Shown here piece after piece: positions 42,370 through 52,960 of a stretch of DNA of 64,000 nt (the stretch's first letter is position 1; each line of letters opens with the position of its first letter). The DNA comes from DATEDA01 sp963789885 (GTDB lineage: Bacteria > Pseudomonadota > Gammaproteobacteria > Burkholderiales > SG8-39): the NCBI GenBank assembly GCA_963789885.1, contig CAWBNB010000021.1, positions 124,001 to 188,000 on the forward strand. Direction: 5' to 3'. A program made the translations under genes and the position numbers. The notes under the pieces were generated by a model, which worked only from the letters and a program-made list of their open reading frames with translations, was not told the DNA's origin and searched no databases.

Positions 42370-42795
42370 ATGGCGGTAGAACGAACGCTCTCAATCATCA
42401 AGCCTGACGCGGTTGCGAAGAACGTGGTCGGCCAGATCTACGCGCGCTTCGAGGCGGCCGGGCTGAAGGTGGTCGCCGCGCGAATGATGTGGCTCTCGCA
42501 GCACCAGGCGGAGGGCTTCTACGCGGTCCACCGGGAGCGGCCGTTCTTCCGCGACCTCGTCAAGTTCATGACGACGGGACCGGTCATGGTGCAGGTGCTC
42601 GAGGGCGAGAATGCGATCGCGAAAAACCGCGAGCTGATGGGTGCGACCGATCCGAAGAAAGCGGCGAAAGGCACGATCCGCGCCGATTTCGCCGAGTCGA
42701 TCGACGCGAACGCGGTCCACGGCTCGGACGGCCCGGACACGGCGCGCACGGAGATCGCATTCTTCTTCCCGAGCGGCGAGATCCACTCGCGCTAG
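42370..42795 (+). CDS. ndk: Nucleoside diphosphate kinase
   Basis: A 141-residue enzyme that equalises NTP/dNTP pools by transferring phosphate through an active-site His. Signatures are T-L-S-I-I-K-P-D-A at the start, R-P-F-F near 59, and the catalytic His in N-A-V-H-G-S-D near 117. The ATG at 42370 has GGGAG upstream; a GTG at 42364 in the same frame would add two residues. It heads the conserved ndk-rlmN-pilF-rodZ-ispG-hisS order of betaproteobacteria. Confidence 0.97.
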   Translation: MAVERTLSIIKPDAVAKNVVGQIYARFEAAGLKVVAARMMWLSQHQAEGFYAVHRERPFFRDLVKFMTTGPVMVQVLEGENAIAKNRELMGATDPKKAAKGTIRADFAESIDANAVHGSDGPDTARTEIAFFFPSGEIHSR

Positions 42796-42858
42796 GCACC
42801 AGGAACCGGTCGCACTGAACCAAGGGAGAGGAGCGGGGCGAGGGCCCCGATCCACGGG

Positions 42859-43940
<1,082 letters not shown>

Positions 43941-43944
<4 letters not shown>

Positions 43945-44759
43945 GCCCGATCGTCCGCGCAACGTTGCTCGTGGCGACCGCGGCGATCCTGGCTGCAGGC
44001 TGCGCGAACCAGCAGCCGTCGTCGGTGGAGCGGACCCAGCCGACGGATTCGAACTACGGGCCGATCATCGGGGATCCGAAGGACGCGCGCACGCGCGCCA
44101 AGGCGCACACCGACCTCGCGTCCGCCTACTACGAGCTCGGCAATCTCGGGGTTGCGCTCGAGGAGGCGCGCATCGCGCTTGCCGCCGATCCGAACTATCC
44201 GCCGGCCTATAACGTCCAGGGCCTGGTGAACATGGACCTGAAGGATGGACCCGCCGCCGACGCGAGCTTCCAGCGCGGCCTCAAGCTCGCGCCCCAGGAC
44301 CCCGATCTCAACCACAACTACGGCTGGTTCCTGTGCCAGACCGGGCGGGAGCAGCAGTCGATCCAGTGGTTCATGAACGCGATCAAGAACCCGCTCTACG
44401 CGACGCCGTCGAAGTCGTATGCCGCCGCGGGACAGTGCCTGCAGAAGAGCAGTCCGGCCGAGTCGGCGCAGTACCTGGAGCGCGCGCTGCGGCTCGACCC
44501 GAACACGGTGCAGGCGATGATGCCTTACGCCGAGTACCTGTACCGCCGCGGCCAGCTGGGCCAGGCAAAGGAGCTCGTGGCGCGCTACAACAAGCTGCTG
44601 CCCGAGCCAACGCCGGAGTCCCTGTGGCTCGCGCTGCGGATCGAGCGCAAGCTCGGCGATCGCTCCGCGGAGACGAACCTCGCGACGCAGCTCCGCCGGC
44701 GCTACAGCAACTCGCCCCAGTACCAGTCGCTGCAACGCGGCGATTTCGATTCGCCATGA
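43941..44759 (+). CDS. pilF: Type IV pilus biogenesis TPR lipoprotein (PilF/PilW)
   Basis: A 272-residue outer-membrane lipoprotein. The signal ends with the lipobox L-A-A-G-C, placing Cys near residue 20. It is followed by about five TPR repeats (A-Y-Y-E-L-G-N, Y-N-V-Q-G-L-V, N-H-N-Y-G-W-F-L-C, Y-A-E-Y-L-Y-R-R-G-Q). PilF/PilW helps assemble the PilQ secretin. The GTG start lies in the rlmN stop and its own stop lies in the rodZ start, as in the usual rlmN-pilF-rodZ order. Confidence 0.92.
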
Positions 44760-45675
44760 CCGATTCCACGACACCCACGCACCCGGACGAACCGCAGAGC
44801 CCGGGCCGGCTGCTCGCCGCGGCCCGTCAGGCGCGCGGGATGACGGTTACCGAGGTCGCGCTGCGTCTGAAATTCTCGCCGCGGCAGATCGAGGCGCTCG
44901 AAGCCGATCACTACGACGTTCTACGGGACTCCTCCATGGTGCGCGGGATGATCCGCACCTACGCGAAGCTCATCGGCCTCGATCCCCGGCCGGTGCTCGA
45001 CGCGCTCCACCAGCGGCTCAACGCCGGCCCGATGACGATGCAGCCGCGGGCGATGGCGGTGCCGTTCCCGCGCGCGGCGCCGAAGGGTTCGCTCGTCTAT
45101 GTGATGCTGTCGGCGGTCGTCGTGATCGCGGTCGTGAGCGTGATCGCCGAGTGGGTGCTGCGTCCCGGCGCATCGCCGGCGGTCTCGGCGGGGCCGCGGC
45201 TCGCGCCACCCGCGCAAGGGGGCGCGGCGCCGGTGCCGGGCCGCGATGCCGCGGCCGTCCCGCCGCCGGTCGCCGGGCCCGCCCCGGCGGCAACCCCGGC
45301 CCGGCCCCGGCCACGGTAACGCTCGCGACCCGGGCCCCGGCCGCAACGCGGTCGCCCGTCCCGACGTCGGCCCCGGCGCCCGCGCCGGCGGTGGAGCGAC
45401 GCCCGGCGCCGGTGGTCCAGCACGAGACGGTGCTGCATGCGAAGCGCATCGAGCTCGTGTTCGACCGCGAGTCGTGGGTCGAGATCAAGGACGCCGACGG
45501 CCGGATCGTGTTCTCCCAGCTCAATCCGCCCGGCAGCCGCCGGAAGGTCGTGGGCGAGGCGCCGTTCTCGATCGTCATCGGCAACGCTACCGGCGTGAAG
45601 CTGCGCTACAACGATAGCGACGTCGACCTCGCACCGTTCACGCGCACCGACGTCGCGCGCCTGACCCTCGAGTGA
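44756..45675 (+). pseudogene. rodZ: RodZ-like helix-turn-helix/DUF4115 protein, one frameshift in the Pro/Ala linker
   Basis: Frame 1 from the ATG at 44756 encodes the Xre-type helix-turn-helix (A-A-R-Q-A-R-G-M-T-V-T-E-V-A near residue 22), a membrane segment (V-M-L-S-A-V-V-V-I near 120) and a Pro/Ala-rich linker, stopping at 45319. Another frame continues the linker into the DUF4115 domain (L-V-F-D-R-E-S-W-V-E-I-K-D-A-D-G) and ends L-T-L-E at 45675. One base is missing near 45290-45315, in a repetitive C-rich stretch. RodZ links MreB to the cell wall machinery. A sequence error is likely, as both domains are well preserved. Confidence 0.85.
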
Positions 45676-45679
45676 GCGA

Positions 45680-46948
45680 GTGAACCGCCGCGGCTCCCGC
45701 AAGGTGTGGATCGCGCACGTCCCGGTCGGCGGCGACGCGCCGATCATGGTGCAGTCGATGACCAACACCGACACCGCCGACGCGGCGGCGACCGCGCAGC
45801 AGGTGCTCGAGCTCGCGCGCGCCGGCTCGGAGGTGGTGCGGATCACCGTGAATACCGCCGAAGCGGCGGCTGCGGTTGCGGCGATCCGCGCGCAGCTCGA
45901 CGCCTGGGGCTGCAACGTGCCGCTCGTCGGCGATTTCCACTTCAACGGCCACAAGCTCCTCGCCGAGTTTCCCGACTGTGCGACCGCGCTCGCGAAGTAC
46001 CGGATCAACCCCGGCAACGTCGGGCGCGGCGCGAAGCGCGACGAGCAGTTCGCGACCATGGTCGAGACCGCGTGCCGGCATGCGAAACCGGTGCGGATCG
46101 GCGTCAACTGGGGCAGCCTCGACCAGGAGCTGCTCGCGCGCCTGATGGACGAGAACGCCGCGCGGGCCCAGCCGCTGGAAGCCGATGCGGTCATGCGCGA
46201 GGCGCTGATCGCTTCGGCGGTCGAGAGCGCAGCGCGCGCGGAGGAGATCGGCCTGCCGGGTGACCGGATCGTGCTCTCGTGCAAGGTGAGTGGCGTGCAG
46301 GATCTGATCGCCGTCTATCGGGATCTCGCCCGGCGCTGCGACTATCCGCTGCACCTCGGCCTGACCGAGGCGGGGATGGGTTCGAAGGGGATCGTCGCCT
46401 CGACGGCGGCGATGGCCGTGCTGCTGCAGGAGGGCATCGGCGACACGATCCGCGTTTCGCTCACGCCGGAGCCCGGGGGCGATCGCACCCGGGAAGTCGT
46501 GGTCGCGCAGGAGATGCTGCAGACGATGGGCCTGCGTTCGTTCGCGCCGCTCGTGATCGCCTGCCCGGGCTGCGGCCGGACGACCAGCACGTTCTTCCAG
46601 GAGCTCGCGGCGAAGATCCAGAGCTACCTCCGCGCGCAGATGCCGGGCTGGCGCAGCCGCTACCCCGGGGTCGAGGAGATGCACGTGGCGGTGATGGGCT
46701 GCGTCGTCAACGGGCCGGGCGAGTCCAAGCACGCGAACGTCGGCATCAGCCTGCCCGGCTCGGGCGAGCGCCCGGTCGCACCGGTGTACGTCGACGGCGT
46801 GAAGACGGTGACCCTGAAGGGCGATCGGATCGCCGAAGACTTCCAGCGCATCGTCGAGGAGTACGTGCGCACGACCTACGGCCCCGGCGGCAGGGGACGA
46901 CGGCGCGACACCGCTGACCACGACGACACCACGAAGGCCGTCGCGTAG
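45680..46948 (+). CDS. ispG: 4-hydroxy-3-methylbut-2-enyl-diphosphate synthase (flavodoxin/ferredoxin-dependent)
   Basis: A 422-residue [4Fe-4S] enzyme of the MEP isoprenoid pathway. The N-terminal TIM barrel starts V-G-G-D-A-P-I-M-V-Q-S-M-T near residue 16. The cluster Cys residues are C-P-G-C-G-R near 295-299 and G-C-V-V-N-G-P-G-E near 341. The length matches the proteobacterial form. The start is a GTG 4 bases after rodZ. hisS follows after 15 bases. Confidence 0.96.
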   Translation: MNRRGSRKVWIAHVPVGGDAPIMVQSMTNTDTADAAATAQQVLELARAGSEVVRITVNTAEAAAAVAAIRAQLDAWGCNVPLVGDFHFNGHKLLAEFPDCATALAKYRINPGNVGRGAKRDEQFATMVETACRHAKPVRIGVNWGSLDQELLARLMDENAARAQPLEADAVMREALIASAVESAARAEEIGLPGDRIVLSCKVSGVQDLIAVYRDLARRCDYPLHLGLTEAGMGSKGIVASTAAMAVLLQEGIGDTIRVSLTPEPGGDRTREVVVAQEMLQTMGLRSFAPLVIACPGCGRTTSTFFQELAAKIQSYLRAQMPGWRSRYPGVEEMHVAVMGCVVNGPGESKHANVGISLPGSGERPVAPVYVDGVKTVTLKGDRIAEDFQRIVEEYVRTTYGPGGRGRRRDTADHDDTTKAVA

Positions 46949-46963
46949 AACGGCCCGCGATCC

Positions 46964-48247
46964 ATGACCCAGACCATTCAGGCGGTACGGGGGATGAACG
47001 ACATCCTCCCGGACGAGGCCGAGCTGTGGGAGCGCTTCGAGGAGACCGTCCGGTCCTGGGCGCGGAGCTACGGCTATCGCAACATCCGCACGCCGCTCCT
47101 CGAGCACACCGCGCTCTTCCGCCGGGCGATCGGCGAGGCGACCGACATCGTCGAGAAGGAGATGTACAGCTTCGTCGACGAGCTGAACGGCGAGCACCTG
47201 ACGCTGCGTCCCGAGGCGACCGCCTCGACGGTGCGCGCGGCGATCGAGCATTCGCTCCTGTACGCCGGCCCGCAGCGACTCTGGTACATGGGGCCGATGT
47301 ACCGGCACGAGCGCCCGCAGAAGGGGCGCTACCGGCAGTTCCATCAGGTGGGGGCGGAGGCGCTGGGCGTGCCCGGGCCGGACGTCGACGCCGAGCTGAT
47401 CCTGATGTGCGCGCGGCTGTGGGACGACCTCGGGCTGGACGGCATCCGATTGCACCTCAATTCGCTCGGCAGCCTCGAGGAGCGGCACGCGCATCGCGAG
47501 GCGCTGGTCGCGTACCTCAAGCGGCACGAAGCCGACCTCGACGAAGACTCGCGCCGGCGGCTCGTCACGAACCCTCTGCGCGTGCTCGACACGAAGAACC
47601 CGGCCTTGCAACCGATCGTCGCCGGCAGCCCGCGGCTGCTCGACTACCTCGGCGAGGCGTCGCTCAAGCACTTCGATGGCGTGCAGGCGGTGCTGAGGGA
47701 CGCCGCGGTTCCGTACACCATCGACCACCGCCTCGTGCGCGGGCTCGACTACTACAACCTCACGGTGTTCGAGTGGATCACCGATCGCCTCGGTGCCCAG
47801 GGCACGGTCTGCGGCGGCGGCCGCTATGACGGCCTGTTCGCGCAGGTTGGCGGCAAGCCCTCCACCGCCGCCGGCTTCGCGATGGGCGTGGAACGGCTGA
47901 TCGCGCTCGTGCGCGAGGCCGAGCAGACGCGGGCGGGCGCGAGCTGTGACGCCTACCTCGTGCATCAGGGGGAGGCCGCCGACCGGTTCGCATTCACCGT
48001 CGCCGAACGGCTCCGGGATCACGGCTTCGCCGTGCTCCAGCATGCCGGGGGCGGGAGCTTCAAGTCGCAGATGAAGCGTGCCGACGCGAGCGGTGCCGAC
48101 GTCGCGGTCATCGTCGGCGACGACGAAGCCGCCGCCGGCGAGGCGAGCGTGAAACCGCTGCGCGACGACCGCGGGCAGGTGCGCGTGCCGCTCGACCGGC
48201 TGCCGGCGGTGCTGACCGAGATGATCTACGCAGACGAAAGCGAATGA
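46964..48247 (+). CDS. hisS: Histidyl-tRNA synthetase
   Basis: A 427-residue class II aminoacyl-tRNA synthetase. Motif 2 (M-Y-R-H-E-R-P-Q-K-G-R-Y-R-Q-F) is near residues 110-124, the His-specific motif L-V-R-G-L-D-Y-Y near 257-264, and motif 3 around G-F-A-M-G-V-E-R near 302. It ends with the anticodon-binding domain. The stop overlaps the yfgM-like gene by 4 bases. Confidence 0.97.
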   Translation: MTQTIQAVRGMNDILPDEAELWERFEETVRSWARSYGYRNIRTPLLEHTALFRRAIGEATDIVEKEMYSFVDELNGEHLTLRPEATASTVRAAIEHSLLYAGPQRLWYMGPMYRHERPQKGRYRQFHQVGAEALGVPGPDVDAELILMCARLWDDLGLDGIRLHLNSLGSLEERHAHREALVAYLKRHEADLDEDSRRRLVTNPLRVLDTKNPALQPIVAGSPRLLDYLGEASLKHFDGVQAVLRDAAVPYTIDHRLVRGLDYYNLTVFEWITDRLGAQGTVCGGGRYDGLFAQVGGKPSTAAGFAMGVERLIALVREAEQTRAGASCDAYLVHQGEAADRFAFTVAERLRDHGFAVLQHAGGGSFKSQMKRADASGADVAVIVGDDEAAAGEASVKPLRDDRGQVRVPLDRLPAVLTEMIYADESE

Positions 48248-48882
48248 GCACCTACGACCTCGAAGAACAGGAACAGCTCGCCGAGCTGAAGGCATTCTGG
48301 AAGCAGTACGGCAACCTGATCGTGCTGGCGATCGCGGCGGCGCTCGCCGTCTTCGCCGGATACCGGATCTGGCTGTGGTATCAGGCCTCGCAGTCGGCGC
48401 AGGCGAGCGTCGTCTACGGCGAGCTGCAGAAGGCCGCCTCGGCGAACGACGCCAAGAAGGTGCGCGATCTGTCGGGGACCCTGATCGAGCAGTACCCGCG
48501 CTCGGCGTACGCACCGCTCGGGGCGTTCATCTCGGCGAAGGTCCACTTCGGCGCCGGCGACTTGAAGACCGCCCGCGCGCAGCTCTCGTGGGCAGCCGAG
48601 AATGCGCGCGACCCCGGCGTTCAGGCGCTCGCGCGGCTGCGGCTCGCCAACGTCCTGCTCGACGAGAAGGGCTACGACGAGGCGTTGAAGGTCCTCGCTG
48701 CCAAACCCGAGGCGGCGTTCGAGCCGCTGTTCGATGAACTGCGCGGCGACGTGCTGGCCGCACAGGGCAAGCGCGCGGAGGCGAAAGCCGCGTACGCGGC
48801 GGCGCTTGCCAAGCTGAAGGCCGGGGACGACACCGCCCGCGAACTCATCCAGCTCAAGCTCGACGGGCTCGGGGACCGATGA
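48244..48882 (+). CDS. YfgM/UPF0070-type SecYEG ancillary TPR membrane protein
   Basis: A 212-residue protein with one N-terminal membrane anchor (about residues 22-42) after the conserved start Y-D-L-E-E-Q-E-Q-L-A-E-L-K. The periplasmic part is TPR-like. YfgM works with PpiD at the Sec translocon, assisting exported proteins. It sits between hisS and bamB, the conserved place for this family, with 4-base overlaps on both sides. Confidence 0.93.
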   Translation: MSTYDLEEQEQLAELKAFWKQYGNLIVLAIAAALAVFAGYRIWLWYQASQSAQASVVYGELQKAASANDAKKVRDLSGTLIEQYPRSAYAPLGAFISAKVHFGAGDLKTARAQLSWAAENARDPGVQALARLRLANVLLDEKGYDEALKVLAAKPEAAFEPLFDELRGDVLAAQGKRAEAKAAYAAALAKLKAGDDTARELIQLKLDGLGDR

Positions 48883-50048
48883 CCGGCGGGCGTCGTCGCA
48901 TCCGCGCCTGGCTGGCGCCGCTGGCAGTGCTCGCGCTCGCCGGGTGCGGGAGCTGGAGCTGGAACCCGATCGACTGGTTCCTGCGCTCGGCGCCCCCGCC
49001 ACCGGCACCGCTCGCCGAGATCCGCAGCCCGATCGCGACCCGCGTGCTCTGGCAGGCGTCCGTGGGGCGCGCGCGCGACGCCGCGTTCACGCCGGCCGTC
49101 GTCGGCGACAGCGTGTACGCGGCCGGCGCCGACGGGTTGGTGACCCGTCTGGACGCTGCGACCGGCAGACAGATCTGGCAGGTGCGGCTCCCCAGCACCC
49201 TGTCCGGCGGCGTGGGGAGCGACGGCAAGCTCGTGGCGGTGGGCTCGACCGAAGGCGAGGTCATCACGCTCGATGCCGACGGCGGAACGCTGTGGCGCGC
49301 GCGCGTGTCGAGCGAGGTGCTCGCGCCGCCGGCGATCGCGGGCGACCTGGTTATCGTGCGCAGTGCAGACAGCCGGATCTTCGCGCTCGACGCCCGCGAC
49401 GGCCGGCGGCGCTGGTTGTACCAGCGCCAGGCGCCGGTGCTTGCGGTGCGCAGTCCGGCCGGGCTCGTGGTGAGCGGCGGGTACGTGTTCGCCGGGTTCT
49501 CGGGCGGCAAGCTCGTCGCGCTCGCGCTCACGAATGGCGGGCTGCGCTGGGAAGGCACGGTGTCGGTGCCCAAGGGCACGACCGAGCTCGAGCGCGTGAC
49601 CGACGTGATCGGCCTGCCGTGGATCGGCGATCGCGAAGCCTGCGCGGTCGCGTTCCAGGGCCGGGTGGCGTGCTTCGACCTCGGGAACGGCAACCAGCTC
49701 TGGGCGCGCGACATGTCGTCGTCGAGCGGCCTTGGCGTAGACAGCCGGTACGTCTACGTGAGCGAGGACCGCGGCGCGGTGTCCGCGCTGGACCGAGCTA
49801 CCGGCCGTAACCTGTGGCGCCAGGACCGGCTCACCAACCGCAACCTCTCGGCGCCGCTGCCGCTCGGCGCTGAGATCGCGGTCGGCGACCTGCAGGGTTA
49901 CGTGCATCTCCTCGCGCGGGACAGCGGCGCGTTCGTCGGCCGGATCGCAACCGACGGCTCGGCGCTGCGCACGGCGCCGGTACCGCTCGCGAACGGCTTT
50001 CTCGTGCAGACGTCGGGCGGTACGCTCTACGCCCTCGCGACGCGCTGA
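48879..50048 (+). CDS. bamB: Outer membrane protein assembly lipoprotein BamB
   Basis: A 389-residue lipoprotein. The signal ends in L-A-G-C-G, with the lipidated Cys near residue 22, followed by a PQQ-type eight-bladed beta-propeller shown by repeated D-A-x-T-G-R-x-x-W-Q and L-D-A-D-G-G-x-L-W units. BamB assists BamA in inserting beta-barrel proteins. It lies between the yfgM-like gene and der as in most beta- and gammaproteobacteria. Confidence 0.95.
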   Translation: MTGGRRRIRAWLAPLAVLALAGCGSWSWNPIDWFLRSAPPPPAPLAEIRSPIATRVLWQASVGRARDAAFTPAVVGDSVYAAGADGLVTRLDAATGRQIWQVRLPSTLSGGVGSDGKLVAVGSTEGEVITLDADGGTLWRARVSSEVLAPPAIAGDLVIVRSADSRIFALDARDGRRRWLYQRQAPVLAVRSPAGLVVSGGYVFAGFSGGKLVALALTNGGLRWEGTVSVPKGTTELERVTDVIGLPWIGDREACAVAFQGRVACFDLGNGNQLWARDMSSSSGLGVDSRYVYVSEDRGAVSALDRATGRNLWRQDRLTNRNLSAPLPLGAEIAVGDLQGYVHLLARDSGAFVGRIATDGSALRTAPVPLANGFLVQTSGGTLYALATR

Positions 50049-50120
50049 CCGTCGGTCGCGGCGGGCCCGCGCTTGCAGCAGTAGGACGCACCCCACGGCA
50101 GTGAAACCAACCTCGCAGCA

Positions 50121-51449
50121 GTGAAACCCACCGTCGTCATCGTCGGCCGGCCGAACGTCGGCAAGTCGACCCTCTTCAACCGCCTGACGCGGTCGCGGGA
50201 CGCGCTCGTCGCGGACGCCCCCGGCCTCACGCGCGACCGGCACTACGGCGACGGCCGGCTCGGGGACCGGTCGTACTACGTCGTCGATACCGGCGGGCTC
50301 GAGCCGGTGGCGAGAGACGGATTGCTTGGCGAGATGGCGAAGCAGACCGCGGCGGCGATCGCCGAGGCCGACGCGGTCATCTTCCTTGCCGACGCGCGCG
50401 AGGGGGTGACGCCGCAGGATCGCCGGATCGCCGGGGAACTGCGGAAGGCGCGCGCGCGCATCTGGCTCGTCGCCAACAAGGCCGAGGGGCTGGACGCCCC
50501 GGTCGCGACCGCAGAGTTCCACGAACTCGGGCTGGGCGCGCCGCAGGCGATCTCCGCTGCGCACGGGGAGGGCGTCGCGGCGCTGATGGACGCGATCCTC
50601 GCACAGTTCCCCGCCGAGCCCGAAACCGAACCGGATGTCACGGACGACGGGCCGCGGGTGGCGGTGGTCGGGCGCCCGAACGTGGGCAAGTCGACGCTGG
50701 TGAACCGTCTGCTCGGCGAGGACCGCATGATCGTCTTCGACGCACCGGGCACGACGCGCGACGCGATCGAGGTGCCCTTCGAGCGCTACGGCCGGCGCTA
50801 CGTGCTCGTCGACACCGCCGGCGTGCGCCGGCGCGGGCGCGTGTTCGAGTCGGTCGAGAAGTTCTCGGTGGTGAAGACCATGCAGGCGATCGACCGCGCG
50901 AACGTGGTGATCCTGGTGGTCGACACGGCGGACGGCATCGCCGATCAGGATGCGCACCTCGCGGGCTATGTCCTCGAGCGGGGCCGCGCGCTCGTCGTCG
51001 CCGCAAACAAGTGGGACGGCCTCGACGAATACGCGCGCGAGGCGGCGAAGCGCGCGATCGAACGCAAGCTCGGCTTCCTCGCATTCGCGCGCGTCCACTT
51101 CGTCTCGGCGCTCGCGGGCGAGGGCCTGCGGGGGCTCATGAGCTCGGTCGACGAGGCGTACCGCGCCGCGATGGTCAAGCTGCCGACGCCGCGCCTCACG
51201 CGCACGCTCATCGACGCGGTGGCGCGCCAGGCCCCGCCGCGCGCCGGCCTGTCGCGTCCGAAGCTGCGCTTCGCGCACCAGGGCGGGCGCAACCCGCCGA
51301 TCATCGTGGTGCATGGCACCGCGCTTGCCGCCGTCCCGGCGAGCTACCGGCGCTACCTCGAGGGCGTCTTCCGCAAGGCGTTCGACCTCGCGGGGACGCC
51401 GTTGCGGATCGAGTTCCGCACCGGACGGAACCCTTACGTGCGGCAATAG
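50121..51449 (+). CDS. der: Ribosome-associated GTPase Der (EngA)
   Basis: A 442-residue protein with two tandem GTPase domains, each with a G1 motif G-R-P-N-V-G-K-S-T (near residues 8 and 182) and G4 motifs N-K-A-E and N-K-W-D, plus the C-terminal KH-like domain. Der is required for 50S ribosome assembly. It starts with GTG. Directly before it, a 7-codon frame starting at GTG 50101 ends in TGA overlapping the der start, a possible tiny leader. Confidence 0.96.
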   Translation: MKPTVVIVGRPNVGKSTLFNRLTRSRDALVADAPGLTRDRHYGDGRLGDRSYYVVDTGGLEPVARDGLLGEMAKQTAAAIAEADAVIFLADAREGVTPQDRRIAGELRKARARIWLVANKAEGLDAPVATAEFHELGLGAPQAISAAHGEGVAALMDAILAQFPAEPETEPDVTDDGPRVAVVGRPNVGKSTLVNRLLGEDRMIVFDAPGTTRDAIEVPFERYGRRYVLVDTAGVRRRGRVFESVEKFSVVKTMQAIDRANVVILVVDTADGIADQDAHLAGYVLERGRALVVAANKWDGLDEYAREAAKRAIERKLGFLAFARVHFVSALAGEGLRGLMSSVDEAYRAAMVKLPTPRLTRTLIDAVARQAPPRAGLSRPKLRFAHQGGRNPPIIVVHGTALAAVPASYRRYLEGVFRKAFDLAGTPLRIEFRTGRNPYVRQ

Positions 51450-51531
51450 TCCCAAGGCCCGAGGGGGATGCGATGGCAGCAGCCTCCGAAACGCGCTAAA
51501 GTAACCGCTCATAACAAATGCCGGAGCGGCC

Positions 51532-51771
51532 ATGAGCAACAAGGGACAACTCTTACAAGACCCCTTCCTGAACACGCTGCGCAAGGAGCACATCCCGGTG
51601 TCGATCTACCTCGTCAACGGGATCAAGCTCCAGGGGCAGATCGAATCCTTCGACCAGTACGTCGTGTTGCTCAAGAACACCGTGACCCAGATGGTGTACA
51701 AGCACGCCATCTCCACCGTGGTGCCCTCGCGTCCGGTCAACCTCAGCCTGGACCACGGCGGCGACTCCTGA
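51532..51771 (+). CDS. hfq: RNA chaperone Hfq
   Basis: A 79-residue hexameric RNA-binding protein that pairs small RNAs with mRNAs. Sm1 is seen in L-Q-D-P-F-L-N and G-I-K-L-Q-G-Q-I-E-S-F-D, and Sm2 in Y-K-H-A-I-S-T-V-V-P. The C-terminal tail is short, as usual in betaproteobacteria. It lies between der and hflX, its classical position. Confidence 0.98.
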   Translation: MSNKGQLLQDPFLNTLRKEHIPVSIYLVNGIKLQGQIESFDQYVVLLKNTVTQMVYKHAISTVVPSRPVNLSLDHGGDS

Positions 51772-51784
51772 TGTACCGCGGGTA

Positions 51785-52960
51785 GTGGCGGGCAGCACGC
51801 CTCGCCCGAGCACCGGTCGCGCGAACGGCGCCGCGCCGGGCGGCGCAGTGCTCGTCGCGCTCGACTTCGGCCGCGACGGTCACGCCGAGAGCCGCGAGGA
51901 GCTGCGGCTGCTCGCCGCGAGCGCCGGGGTGCGGGTGCTCGCGGTCGTCGAGGGCAGGCGCAGCCGTCCGGATCCGGCGCTCTTCGCGGGCTCGGGCAAG
52001 GTCGACGAGGTGGCGCGCGTGTGCGCCGAGACGGGCGCGACCCTGGTGATCTTCAACCACGAGCTCTCGCCGGCGCAGCAGCGCAACCTCGAGCGGCGGC
52101 TCGAGCGCCGCGTGGTCGACCGCACGACCCTCATCCTCGACATCTTCGCCCAGCGCGCGAGCTCGCACGAGGGCAAGGTCCAGGTCGAGCTTGCCCAGCT
52201 CCAGCACCTCGCGACGCGTCTGGTGCGGGGCTGGACCCACCTCGAGCGCCAGAAGGGCGGCATCGGGCTGCGCGGGCCCGGCGAGACACAGCTCGAGACC
52301 GACCGGCGGCTGATCGGGCGGCGGGTCAAGGTGCTGAAGGAGCGGCTGGAGAAGCTCGGCCGGCAGCGCGTCGTGCAGCGGCGTTCCCGCACGCGCGGCG
52401 AGATGCTCGCGGTGTCGATCGTCGGCTACACGAACGCCGGCAAGTCGACGCTGTTCAACGCGCTGACCCGTGCCGGCGCGTACGCTGCCGACCAGCTGTT
52501 CGCAACCCTCGACACGACGACACGGCGGCTCTTCCTGCCGCCGGTCGGAACGATCACGCTCTCGGACACGGTCGGGTTCATCCGCGGGCTCCCCCACACG
52601 TTGATCGCGGCGTTCCGCGCGACCCTCGAGGAGACGGTGCACGCCGACCTTCTGCTGCATGTCGTCGACGCGTCGAGCGCGACCCGCGACCTCCAGATCG
52701 AGGAGGTCAACAAGGTCCTGGCGGAGATCGGAGCGGACGCGATCCCGCAGCTCATGGTCTGGAACAAGATCGACCTGAACGGCGTCGGGCCGGGGGTCGA
52801 CCGCGACGAGTGTGGTACCATCGCGCGCGTCCGATTGAGCGCCCGAACGGGTGCCGGACTCGACGATCTACGCCAGGCACTCGCCGAGGCGGCAGCCGCG
52901 AAATCCGAATCCCGACGGGCGAGAGCCCCAGCCGACACGACCGACGTTCATGTCACTTAA
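51785..52960 (+). CDS. hflX: GTPase HflX
   Basis: A 391-residue ribosome-associated GTPase that rescues stalled 70S/50S particles. The N-terminal HflX domain includes G-K-V-D-E-V and N-H-E-L-S-P-A-Q-Q-R-N-L-E, and the Gly-rich region G-I-G-L-R-G-P-G-E-T-Q-L-E precedes the GTPase motif G-Y-T-N-A-G-K-S-T near residue 219. The GTG start is 14 bases after hfq. The 3' end overlaps hflK by 11 bases. Confidence 0.95.
   Translation: MAGSTPRPSTGRANGAAPGGAVLVALDFGRDGHAESREELRLLAASAGVRVLAVVEGRRSRPDPALFAGSGKVDEVARVCAETGATLVIFNHELSPAQQRNLERRLERRVVDRTTLILDIFAQRASSHEGKVQVELAQLQHLATRLVRGWTHLERQKGGIGLRGPGETQLETDRRLIGRRVKVLKERLEKLGRQRVVQRRSRTRGEMLAVSIVGYTNAGKSTLFNALTRAGAYAADQLFATLDTTTRRLFLPPVGTITLSDTVGFIRGLPHTLIAAFRATLEETVHADLLLHVVDASSATRDLQIEEVNKVLAEIGADAIPQLMVWNKIDLNGVGPGVDRDECGTIARVRLSARTGAGLDDLRQALAEAAAAKSESRRARAPADTTDVHVT

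Noticed and set aside
45638..51593. Very long antisense open frames (for example 958 and 973 codons) over ispG-hisS and bamB-der
   Set aside because: They are Arg/Ala/Pro-rich mirror frames of strongly conserved genes in high-G+C DNA, with no recognisable domains or ribosome sites.
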